This document shows positions 12,476 through 21,725 of a stretch of DNA of 64,000 bases, piece after piece. The first letter of the stretch is position 1; every line of letters starts with the position of its first letter. Made by a program: the position numbers and the translations under genes. Origin of the DNA: Azorinus chamasolen (taxonomy: Eukaryota; Mollusca; Bivalvia; Cardiida; Solecurtidae); NCBI GenBank assembly GCA_963576725.1, contig OY755240.1, forward strand, positions 62,974,003 to 63,038,002, given 5' to 3'. The notes beneath the pieces are model-generated. The model was not told the origin of the DNA and searched no databases. It saw nothing but the letters and a program-made list of their open reading frames with translations.

Positions 12476-12852
12476 GAGTTGTTTGTTATCTATATTTTAT
12501 TGGTTAATAACATAAATTAATTGACCAACGCAATAGGGGCGATGCTACATGGGGAAGGGGGTAATATACCGGACCAGTGGATGGAGATAATTGATCTCAC
12601 GCTGAGCCAGAATGATCAGTGTCTGCACTTTTCCACATTCAAAGAGGCAACTTGGCGCCATGCCAGGCTACAGGGCGCTAGCAAATAAGGAACGGGTGAT
12701 GCGCCAGCTATTTCTTACTTAGAAGCTGGATCACTGATCGTCAGCTTGATATGGAATCTACATTGTCATTATACTACTAGTAATAAAATATGCTAGCTCG
12801 AATTTGTTTTCCATTTCTATAGTAGATATAGGATCCTATACCTATAACTTTT

Positions 12853-13185
12853 AAAGGTTTGCAGTTTTTTTTCATGCAGTAAAATGAAAACTGCTATAAA
12901 CTGGTTCTTCTGTTCAAATAAAAGCAACCAGAAAACTGCTCCAAGAAAAGTACTGCTATTTACTGCAAATTGAACCATTTTTTCAGGTAGCAGTTATGTT
13001 TTACTGTTAAAAACTGTCAAAAATGAATGGAGCTACACATGCAGTTTTTAGCAGTTATTTGAAAACTGCAGTAAACTGCTCACCAACAACTGATGGCCAT
13101 GATAAAATACTGCTAAAGAAGGCAGTATTTTCAAAAAACTGCTATTTCACTGCTAAAAAACTGCAGTTTTTAGCAGTTCTTTTTC
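12853..13185. repeat. Cluster of CAGTTTTT / AAAAACTG motifs on both strands
   Basis: AACTGC, ACTGCT, GCAGTT and AGCAGTT recur roughly every 15-25 bases, often facing each other, for example CTGCTAAAAAACTGCAG followed by TTTTTAGCAG near 13150-13175. This looks like an interspersed foldback-forming simple repeat. The small open frame crossing it is built from the motif and is not a credible gene. Confidence 0.6.
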
Positions 13186-13381
13186 CTAAGGGTACACACA
13201 TGTCTGTTGCCATTATATCACTTGGTCATGATTATGGCCCTTAGTTTCTGTCACCAAAAATCTGAATTGGGGGGCATCAGTGTCCTATGGTAACATTTCT
13301 AGTTTCTTCTGTCTAAGACTCTTTGATTTCCCTGGAAAACAAATCAATTTTTAATAATTATATTTAATCATTATATATAAT

Positions 13382-13625
13382 GGGGGGGGGGGGGGTTATA
13401 CTGGAGTCACCATGTCTGTCCGGTGGTTCGTCCGTCGGTCCGTCAGGCTTGTCCGGATCATAACTTCCAAAGGATACAAGCTATTGACTTCAAAAAATGG
13501 GAAGAAAGGGTTAAATATGGTTTCGTAATTTAACAAATTAAAATTTAGCAGTCAGGAACTTTATTTCTATAGCCCCCATTACTGTGTCAAATGTGCTAGT
13601 GGGGGTATTCATCACCTTAAGTGGT
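13382..13625 (+). mobile_element. Poly-G-led repeat element, short
   Basis: A 14-base G run, 'gttatactggagtcacc' and CCGTCCGT-like runs come first; then 'cataacttccaaaggata', typical of bivalve tandem-core elements. The far end returns to CCCCCATTACTG and then GTGGGGGTATTC. It is probably a deleted copy of a larger non-autonomous element. Confidence 0.45.
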
Positions 13626-13751
13626 AGTTCTAGTTTACCTTTTACTTAATGAATGTCATTTATGCTAAATAAATTGACTTCACACTTGGAACATAAACAA
13701 ATAGCAACCATGCTCTGTCCACATGTATGTTTGGCTGTATATTGATAATAT

Positions 13752-13890
13752 TAACCCTTTTCCTCATATAATGACCGTTTCACAAATTTGCAGACAGAGT
13801 AGACCCAAATCAGACAGCTTCTATAGGATCCATCTGACCAGAGTCTGCTCTGTTTGCTTTTGACATGATATAGATATGATTTTAGTTTTT
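13752..13890 (-). mobile_element. Family 2 TTAA MITE, one end
   Basis: It starts TTAACCCTTTTCCTCATATA (the family's right end, inverted) and contains the palindromic core (ACAGAGTAGACCC ... GTCTGCTCTGTTTGC). The other TTAA end is not recognisable. Confidence 0.6.
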
Positions 13891-13899
13891 ATCAAGGCT

Positions 13900-16370
13900 A
13901 AACTTTCCTTTGAAAAGGTTATACATTCATTCTACGCTAAATGCACTGGATGCAGATACCTGTATGGTAAAAAATGACTATCGTGTATCATTCAAGTTTC
14001 TATTATAATCGAATAGGCTGGTACACCTTCAATGATGTTTCAGTATTGGGGGACCCAAAGCGGTCTTTGATTTTCTGAAATTTTAGATATTTTGAGGTCA
14101 CTGTCAATTTCAACCATCAGATACGTTAAGTAGGTATCTGTATTTTAAGTAGTGTGACACATATATAAATAAATACAAATTCGTGTCAATCTTTACATTT
14201 GAAAACTATACATTATTTGTTTTCTAAAACATCGATTGATCTGAAACTGTTGGTTGTAATTATGCAAAAAATCCACTTTACAATGTGATACAAACGTACT
14301 AGCATTTTAACTTGTGGTAAGATGTGAATTATTTAACTTTCAATTAAATTTGTTTTTAGTCTACATGTAAATGAATAGAGTTAAACACAGTTTTAGAATT
14401 GTATACCACTTTGTGAAGTTTTCATTATCTTGCTATTTAGATTTACAACTGATCCAGTATATTAGACGGCATTTAATTTCCTTAACGTATTTGATGATTC
14501 AGATTGATTTTTTTGTAATCAACTCTGCAAACCTCTCAACTAAGACATAAAAGCGTTTATTGTTAATTGAATTACAAACTTGAAACATATATAAAGCAAA
14601 TCCAAGATATTTTCAGAATTTAACCACTGTATCTGCCAATATCCCCAAATTTGTCTATAGTTTTGTTACAATACTTTTATCTTTTATATTCAGTATGAAG
14701 TCTCTTTGAGACTTCCAAACAGATTCAGGAGCATCTACCGGTATTTTGCATAATATGCCAGACCAAAGGCAACCCAAATCTCGTCTGGTTGATGTGGCTA
14801 TCTATACTTGGAAATTGTTGTTGGTCTTCGCATTTTTTTATATTATAAATTAGATGTTACCGTCGGCATCTGCAGTGTCAACTTCTAAAACATAGTAGGC
14901 AGAGATATCGGAGTTGTCTTTTGGATATGCACATCAGACACAGATATGAAGTTCATGTGTTCAATTTCATATCCTGATGTTTTGTTTGAAACCTCTGGTA
15001 AATGCGTCTTTACGCTTTTTGATATTCAGCGGCTGTTTTGCCATTTTCCGGAAAGAAAAAAATGCCGTCAGATACGTTAAATTGCATATAATTAAGTATG
15101 GCTGCAATTCTTTTTTATCAATAAAGTTGTGTTAATAAAACGATTAACAATATATGGGAACCGTTTGAATTCAAAATACTGAAAATAAAATAAGAGGAGA
15201 TATTATTACACCTGAGTTTCCGTTTAAATATGTTGGTATCAGATACGTTAAATCACAGCATCAAGTACGTTATATACGTCATATGTAAAATTTGCTACGT
15301 TTGATTAATTTAAGTTGCAAATATTTTACTGCAAATTATGAACTGTTGAGTTAAGGATTTTCATTTGACTTTATCTGAATTCGAAAGTAAAAAAAAATGC
15401 ATACTCACCTGTTTTGCGCAGTAATAATCGAATATTTTCCAAGAGGAAGCCATCTCGGAGCGAAAATAGGTCAGCAGAGTACTTGTACTTAAATTATGGC
15501 ATAGTTTATGAATGACGATTTCTAATAGATCATAACATGACGTAGTCTTTGCATATAGGGCACCATGTAAGGTACATTTTACTACCCATTAAATTTGATT
15601 TAACGTATCTGAGCTTAACGTATTTGATTATCATATATTATTAAACATCAGGGATCGAGGCATTTTTAAAATCTTATGACTGTAAATATTAATTTAAAGG
15701 CAAAATATATCCCGCATTGGTTTTCTTTTGTAGAATGACTGAATAACGGAGTAGGTGAAGAATTATTTACATTAGATTGCTTAACGTAGCTGACGGTTTC
15801 TAAATATATTTTTACGTTTTTAAACTTAAGCCACCTATATCAAGTAATTTCTTGCATTTTCTGGCAATATGTTTCTCATATAATAACAATACAACTAATA
15901 ACTTATCAGTGGGTGTGTACATGTTCTATTTTTTAATTGTTTGCTTACTTTTAATATGTACGAGATATATTTAACGTATCTGACTAGCCAAATGAGGACA
16001 CATGTTAGATATACACCATTACATTTGTAGATAGCTGTCATTTAAAAGAACTGTTTTATCATATAGCTAGCTTATAACGCGGGTAAGAAAACGATATAAA
16101 CACCGTTAAACGCAAATTGTAATGTTATTTCTGTACGTAACACTATACACACATATACCCTGGACAAAAGGTTTTACAGTTACAGTGATGGTGTCAACAT
16201 ATGCTAAAACTGTAAAAATCTCGAAAGGTAAATTATATAAACGGAACATGCAAATATATGTCCAATGCCATCACGAGAAACTTAAAACATGTAACTAGAT
16301 TGAAAAAATAATCAGCACAATACGAAAGACAGACTGGATACAAAAATAGGTAGTTTAACGTAGAATGAAT
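13900..16370. repeat. Region with recurrent TTAACGTATCTGA motif
   Basis: The motif, exact or with one or two changes and in both orientations, occurs at about 14117, 14481, 15068, 15239, 15261, 15598, 15614, 15781, 15969 and 16353. The sequence between is AT-rich, unrelated from gap to gap and non-coding. The left ~270 bp (13935-14205) recurs inverted at 31712-31995. Recurrent short subterminal motifs are typical of binding sites for a DNA transposase, so this may be a non-autonomous or gutted DNA transposon. No terminal inverted repeat or target duplication was found. Confidence 0.55.
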
Positions 16371-17190
16371 GTATACATGTAGTATAAAAATTCCGCTAAT
16401 AAATACCCATGCTGACATTATTTCTTACATGAATACAGAACAGGGAAACTGTTAAACGTCTTAACATATGCATTAGACTTAACTTAATTAACATAGGCAT
16501 TAGATCAGAGAATATCAAGAAAAATATTAGTGAATTTAATTTAAGACATTTGACTTTGTTTTACCAAACATCTTTGACCTTGTATCCAACAATCAATTAT
16601 TAAATTATTAAACAGGTTCTCATGTCAAAAATATTTTGAATATGAAATGCTTTGCATACCATGTCATCTATATATTCTTCAGTTTGGATTGCAATAAATG
16701 CAATAAATTATATATATTATAACATTGTCTTGTGTGTTTACCTGAAATTTCCAATACAAGTAATACAAGCAAGCTTTTACGCAAGCGTAAAATGGCTGCG
16801 TAACGTCTTTAAGCAGGATAGAAGAAAAAGAGGGAGCAATATTGTTTAGTAGTTTAAATTAACAGATACATTGGGAAAACATGACTGTAATGTATAAATT
16901 AACAGCAGAAACGGGGGAATGTTTTAAGGAGCTATGATGCATAATACCTGTGTATGACACCAATAATACACATTACCACGAAGTAAATACAGATCAATGG
17001 TATTCATGCACAATTGTGAAATATTCAAAACGGTCAAAAAAACCACGAGTAAAAGGTCTCAGCTAAATAACTTTACCAAAGACAAAATTCAAACAAAGGA
17101 CTTACACTTTTACAATATTTGTGTACAGAATTGTTTTTAAACCAAAAGAACGTAAACTAAGGGTGCTAACAAAAAAAATGAGAGAAAAAA
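16371..17190. other. Unannotated AT-rich sequence
   Basis: Only short open frames. No repeat shared with the rest of the window and nothing supportable as a gene. Confidence 0.45.
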
Positions 17191-17193
17191 ATT

Positions 17194-17266
17194 ATGCTTC
17201 CGCCGAGGATCGAACCCGCGACATTTCCTAGGCCACCGTTATAACCCCTCGACTACGCTGACTGCT
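17194..17266 (-). tRNA. tRNA-like sequence, probably a SINE head or pseudogene
   Basis: Read on the minus strand it has a box A-like TAGTCGAGGGGTTA and a good box B, GGGTTCGATCC, in tRNA spacing. The acceptor ends pair poorly and the anticodon loop is irregular, so no amino acid is assigned. The sequence after box B runs into an A-rich stretch. Confidence 0.4.
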
Positions 17267-18050
17267 ACAAGTGGTGCGTGCTTTTAAATGATTTATACCC
17301 AATACACTAGCATTTTCAATGGCAGAAAAGAAGCAAATAACCTCGACAAAAATATTTGTCCCCGCTAACAAAAAATGTATGAATCAAAATCAGTAAAATA
17401 AATGAATGTATATAAATAAAAGCTTGTCTCACAGTAACCCATAGTTATTAAAAAAGATTGGCTTTTATAGAAACACAGGAACGCAGAAACGCATGGTCAA
17501 AATTCAAAGCCGTGTAATTATGGGCTGCTTTCAGCAGCCCAATGAAAATTTAAGTAATCATACGGCTATCTAAAATTATTTCACTGACTGTTGTTCCATT
17601 TCTTATCATAGAGTCAAAGCGTAGAAAAAAATTACATTCCAAAGAAATGCAAATTTATATATTTGAATGTCCAGTCATAGACAGGTGGGTATAGTTTTGG
17701 CATACTTCGTCCGTCTGCATGTCTGTCATTCAATTTATACACAGTCATATCTCAATCAGATTCTGTGATTCTAGAGTGAAATCTTAGTCCATGCTTATAA
17801 AGCTTTTTAGTTGAGTCTGAGTTTGTTCTCAGGCTTTTAATTGGTCAGATTTGAGTTCTCAAGCTTTTGATTGGTCAGATTTAAGTGTAATCATATCTCA
17901 GAAACAGTACGGAGAGTTTCTATGACTTTCTTGGAAGAATACATTTATGGGCCCTATATTTACGAATTTAATCAATTTCATTTATAATTAAATTATTCTT
18001 GAAATAATAGGCCATCTATACACAAAACATGTTTTGCTAATACACTCATT
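17267..18050. other. Unannotated; short ~33-bp direct repeat
   Basis: Around 17825-17886 a ~33-bp unit containing 'ttctcaagcttttgattgg' is repeated twice. A CCGTCTG run at about 17710 and 'cagtcatatctcaatcag' suggest a remnant of another tandem-core repeat element. No gene. Confidence 0.4.
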
Positions 18051-18053
18051 TTA

Positions 18054-18240
18054 ACCTATCCATGCTAAACGAATTTTCACACATTTGCGAACAGAGCAGA
18101 CCCAGATCAGAGGACTGATCAAGGTCTGTTCTTTTTTGCTAATTACATGTTATGGAATTTGATAGTTCTGATTCTTTACTTTCTAACATGGTTATACAAT
18201 CTTACTGTTCTGTCCCTGAATATTCAGTTGGTACTAAAAG
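18054..18240 (-). mobile_element. Family 2 TTAA MITE, internally deleted
   Basis: It begins TTAACCTATCCATGC, carries 'cgaacagagcagacccagat' and, after a shortened palindrome, 'aaggtctgttcttttttgct'. The opposite arm ('tttactttctaacatgg', 'tccctgaatattcagttgg') matches the outer arm of full copies. Confidence 0.55.
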
Positions 18241-18462
18241 TTTAAATAAACCTATAACCATGAAAAGATGAATTTGATACTGGAGAAAATATAACAGCAA
18301 TTTATAACGCTTAATACTAGTCGAATTCAAAGACAACTTCCATTGTTTGTTAATGAAACTTCGTGTATTAAATTCAATAGAGGTTAACAATAATCCAAAG
18401 AATTGGGGAAATGAAATTCCTTATGCAATGAGGGTACATAAAACATTGAGGAAAATACTTAC

Positions 18463-18641
18463 GCATTTACTTTCTCAGGGATTTCTTGCCACGCTTTTTC
18501 CTTGGCAAATGCAGTAACTCCACCAGACCCTAGTCATTTGAGCTTCACGTTTGGAATGCGGTCACTATCTATCATATGCTGAACAAGGGCCATTATCTCT
18601 TTCTCATTGAGCCGTGTGTCGGCCGGTGTTACAGCTTCCAT
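18463..18641 (-). pseudogene. First exon of a Myb/SANT-like DNA-binding protein, with an internal stop
   Basis: On the minus strand an ATG (18641-18639) opens a 60-codon frame that reads MEAVTPADTRLNEKEIMALV at its start and, after a single TGA (18534-18536), GGVTAFAKEKAWQEI followed by PEKVNA. A predicted helix beginning NEKEIMALV and a K-x-x-AW-x-x-I-x-x-x-VN ending are what I expect from the Myb/SANT-like domain in invertebrate regulatory proteins and Harbinger-derived proteins. The coding text stops at GC|GTAAGTATT (donor at 18462-18457), a near-ideal splice donor. I found no downstream exon at lower coordinates. The TGA means a pseudogene, a null allele or a base error. It is the only host-like coding exon in the window. 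The family assignment is from memory of the domain, not a search. Confidence 0.5.
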
Positions 18642-18969
18642 TGCTATTTTTGCGCACAAAAGACTGACAGATTGCGGGAACGAGCGCGAGACGTTAGATT
18701 CTTACCTCCGATATTGAAAACTTCTATTTTTAGGCCGCTTACAACGTTAATAACTTTGCTCAAGTTTCGACTCGAATGAGACCGATCTCAACGTGAGATG
18801 AGAAGCTGTTGTGAAAGCCGATTTTTGAGAAATCTCAAGTGAGCAAGAGTTTGAGCATTTTCTTGAGTATGAGATTTTCTACCATTTGCTCATATTGACA
18901 CCTTTAAGAAATAATTTCATCATGAATATTTATAAGCTGTTTTTATAGTATATGTGTAGATACAAACTG

Positions 18970-19551
18970 TACTGTCCATTTCAATTTATTTTGTCACTGA
19001 ATTTTAGTCGATATTTTTTTCATTTCGAGTCAGACTGACCTTAAATATATTTCATTTGATCGCATCGTTTTTCACGAACTCCCATGCTAAATATCCCTCA
19101 ATTTCATGCAGTAACAAGGAATACAATGCCGAAAATGCATTTTCTACATGCTAATTCGATCATCTGTTTCTTTGCAAATGGCCGCCGTTTGTATGGATCG
19201 TGGAGCATATCATTTTTCAAGAGGGGTGAATAGCATACTGATATGAAATAAATGACGTAATTTCGTGTATGACGTCAACTTTTAAGAGCTATAATTACCC
19301 TTAGGTAAATTCGAACGTTCCACTCGACGTCAATCGTCCGCCATTTGCAATTTGAAATGAGCGTGTTTACAATGGGAAAACTTTGTTTTTATGCATGAAA
19401 TATTTATTTGAAGATGGATTCAAGGGAAACTCAGGCACAGAGTTCGTGAAAAACGATGACACAAGTGGCTTAAATTTGATCTCGATCCGGTAAGAAATGA
19501 AAAACAATCTCGATTCAAATTCAGTGACAAAGTAAATTGAAATGGACAGTA
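18970..19551. mobile_element. Foldback MITE with long inverted arms
   Basis: The tips are TACTGTCCATTTCAATTTA and the inverted equivalent at 19533-19551, with TA at both ends. The arms match for well over 150 bp with gaps: 'ttgtcactgaattt', 'tttttcatttc', 'atcgtttttcacgaactc', 'tttgcaaatggc' each have an inverted partner. The interior holds TGACGTAA (19253) and TGACGTCA (19270). It is non-coding; TA ends suggest a Tc1/mariner-type origin. Confidence 0.72.
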
Positions 19552-19565
19552 GAGTCAGATCTATT

Positions 19566-19660
19566 ATAATTCCATTAACAAACAAAGCAGACCTTGATCA
19601 GTCGGCTCCTATAGGAGCCGTCTGATCTGGGTCTAGTCTGTTTGCAAAGGCACAGAAAAG
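19566..19660 (+). mobile_element. Palindromic core of a family 2 MITE
   Basis: It runs from 'ttccattaacaaacaaagc' through CGGCTCCTATAGGAGCCG to 'tctagtctgtttgcaaagg'. It abuts or forms the 5' border of the retrotransposon that follows. Confidence 0.65.
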
Positions 19661-19938
19661 GCATAGTTATTGAAAATGCTCCAAGTCAGTCTGGGAACAG
19701 TATAAGGAATATATGTACTCCTAATAATAGTGACAGTGATACTACATCTGAAAGGCGGAGAGTAGCCAAAGGCCAGCTACAACAGCGGAACGCAGATCAG
19801 GATCTGGGTGAAAGGAGTCCTGAGAAAAAGGAAGGAATGCATACTAGGGCTGCGTGTAAGAGTAGTGTCGGGGGTCATGTCATACCCGCGTCTTTTTTGT
19901 CCCAGGCTGTGGCTTTACCGCCTCCACCATTGACATAA
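19642..19938 (+). CDS. ORF1-like frame of the LINE (98 codons)
   Basis: It encodes a hydrophilic, charged peptide (SDSDTTSERRRVAKG near the middle) with no domain I recognise. Its first codons overlap the end of the adjacent palindromic MITE core, so the start may not be the element's own. Toward its end a neighbouring frame gives a Cys-Pro-x-x-Cys-Gly-like text ('tttgtcccaggctgtgg'), suggesting a small frameshift through a zinc-finger remnant leading into the endonuclease frame. Possibly the tail of a gag-like ORF1. Function is inferred from position only. Confidence 0.4.
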   Translation: MQRHRKGIVIENAPSQSGNSIRNICTPNNSDSDTTSERRRVAKGQLQQRNADQDLGERSPEKKEGMHTRAACKSSVGGHVIPASFLSQAVALPPPPLT

Positions 19939-20144
19939 CACCGGATCCAGACAAAACCGGAATCGAGGCGTGCTTCGGTCTGGCCAGCCCCACAGATGAC
20001 GCAGCTGAACCAGGGACACGTGACTCTTTACCCAGTAGCCCCAAACATCATCCACTCGTATCCAAATATACTGACATTGCCACCTTCAACGTCGAGGGCT
20101 ATCGTTCCAACTCATGTTACCTGGAGGAATTAATGGAGAAATAT
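19880..20144 (+). pseudogene. N-terminal part of the LINE endonuclease, frame-shifted from the rest
   Basis: An open frame runs through 'acattgccaccttcaacgtc' (IATFNVEGYRSN), the first beta-strand and Asn motif of an AP-endonuclease-like fold. It is separated from the continuing frame by the 8-bp tandem duplication AGTATCAT x2 at 20145-20160. The frame after the duplication resumes with ASQEHW, which carries the catalytic Glu. Upstream of this, the relation to the ORF1-like frame is unclear. Confidence 0.6.
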
Positions 20145-20146
20145 AG

Positions 20147-21709
20147 TATCATAGTATCATAGCCTCACAAGAACACTGGTTATACGCTTTTGAGAAAACT
20201 GCTCTTGAAGAATTTTGTAATGCCAAAGGCTTTAAAGCTCATATAAAATCAGTAGATGATGATGACCCCATATCCCCAATATGCAGACCTAGAGGGAAGG
20301 GAGGTGTGGCTTTGATCTGGAAACTGGACATGGACATAAATGTCTCAAGTCAACCTGATGGTGATGATCGTATATCAGTTATCCTCCTGGACACAGTGGT
20401 TGGTAAAGTTTGCATCATTAATGTATATATGCCGTGCAGAGGCTACTCTAACTCCGACATGCTCTTCCAGGAAACCCTTGATCAGATAGCTGAAATTATC
20501 TCCAAGTATGAAACCTCATCCTCTATTATCCTAATTGGAGATATGAATGCTTCTCTTTATAAGAAAGACCCTGCATCCAGAGATAAAGCTTTTAGGAAAT
20601 TCTGTCAGTCACAGAGTCTGGTGGTACCACAGGGTAGCCCCCAGACCTGTACCTACCATCATCCAAATGGGAGGGTAACGTCCTGCATTGACTACATCAT
20701 GGTGAAGGGGGAGACACTGAAGCAAAAGCTTGTCCAACCTCGAGTGAGAACCAGGGAGCCTAACAATGTCTCGACACATGACCCGGTAGCTGTCAGAATT
20801 CCAGAAGTGGCTCGACACTCAATACCCAACACTCAGACTTCAGGCAGAGGTGCAAGTCTTAAATGGGACAAGGTTGACGTGGAAAAGTACCAGGGAAAAC
20901 TTGCATCTTTGCTGGTTAGCTCATCCCATACTTTTGAAACCCTGACAGATATTGAGCTTGGAATAGACCATCTATGCTCCATATTGAACCAGGCTGCACA
21001 AGAAAGTGTACCTAGTAGGAAAGGACCAAAGAAAAGGCGCCTCTGGTCCCATGAGATCCAGAACCTGATGCAAGCCAATAAGACAGCCTTTTATAAATGG
21101 AAAACTGCTGGTCGACCAGGTCCAGACCACCCAATGTCGGTCCAGAGAAGAGCAGCGAAGAAACAGCTGAGGTCAGCCCAGAGAACTCTGTATGCTGAGA
21201 GAAGACTGACTGAGTATAGGACAATCATGCAAGCTAGTTCCAGCGATATGAGGGTCTTCTACTCGTTGATCGAGAAACAGAGAAGAACTGGCCCACGGAA
21301 GCTAAGCTCACTGGTGATAGACGATCTCCATCTATCGTCACCTGAGGATATACGAGAGGGATGGGCATCCTACTTTGAACAACTAGCTACGCCGAAAGAC
21401 AACTCGAACTTTGATCGTAAATATGCTGAACAGGTCAAGATAGACTTCAATATCATAAAGGAAACCTGCCAACGCCAGAAGGTTGCAGAGACAATTACAC
21501 AGGAAACGGTTGCTAAGATTATTAAGACTCTCAAAAACGGGAAAGCTGCAGACGGAAAGTGCATTTCCGCGGAACATCTGAAGCTTGGTGGAAATACCAT
21601 TGTACCATATGTAACTGCACTGCTTTCTGGTATATTGTCGGTAGCAAGGAATCCGTCACAGAAGGAATCCGTCACAGTTCAAAGTAGGGCATATTACACC
21701 TGTATATAA
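20147..21709 (+). CDS. LINE endonuclease and start of reverse transcriptase
   Basis: The frame is open from 20147; its first in-frame ATG is at 20306 (467 codons from there). It opens with the QEHW motif (about 20168), whose Glu is the metal ligand of endonuclease/exonuclease/phosphatase-fold enzymes. Counted from the ATG, NVYMP is near residue 39, GDMN at 78-81, IDY at 128-130 and THDP at 157-160, together the usual catalytic set that nicks target DNA for target-primed reverse transcription. A basic linker follows, and the first RT motif AADGKCISAEHLK lies at 414-426. The frame then runs through the 16-bp duplication (21642-21673) and the last ~15 residues are out of frame. The catalytic residues visible here are intact; the copy is dead because of the indels. 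Confidence 0.85.
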   Translation, partial: YHSIIASQEHWLYAFEKTALEEFCNAKGFKAHIKSVDDDDPISPICRPRGKGGVALIWKLDMDINVSSQPDGDDRISVILLDTVVGKVCIINVYMPCRGYSNSDMLFQETLDQIAEIISKYETSSSIILIGDMNASLYKKDPASRDKAFRKFCQSQSLVVPQGSPQTCTYHHPNGRVTSCIDYIMVKGETLKQKLVQPRVRTREPNNVSTHDPVAVRIPEVARHSIPNTQTSGRGASLKWDKVDVEKYQGKLASLLVSSSHTFETLTDIELGIDHLCSILNQAAQESVPSRKGPKKRRLWSHEIQNLMQANKTAFYKWKTAGRPGPDHPMSVQRRAAKKQLRSAQRTLYAERRLTEYRTIMQASSSDMRVFYSLIEKQRRTGPRKLSSLVIDDLHLSSPEDIREGWASYFEQLATPKDNSNFDRKYAEQVKIDFNIIKETCQRQKVAETITQETVAKIIKTLKNGKAADGKCISAEHLKLGGNTIVPYVTALLSGILSVARNPSQKESVTVQSRAYYTCI

Positions 21710-21725
21710 GAAACAAGGTAAACCC

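Noticed and set aside
12541..12780. A GC-richer stretch with short open frames on both strands
   Set aside because: The plus-strand frame (MEIIDLTLSQND) stops after ~35 codons and resembles no domain; it may be a worn repeat but I could not tie it to a family.
13023..13244. A 73-codon frame
   Set aside because: Built from the CAGTTTTT motif patch; no domain or codon signal.
16652..16849. A 65-codon frame with VKWLRNVFKQDRRKR, which recalls MADF or Myb-like text
   Set aside because: Only about 15 suggestive residues, the opposite strand to the Myb/SANT-like exon, no splice acceptor or donor I could defend.
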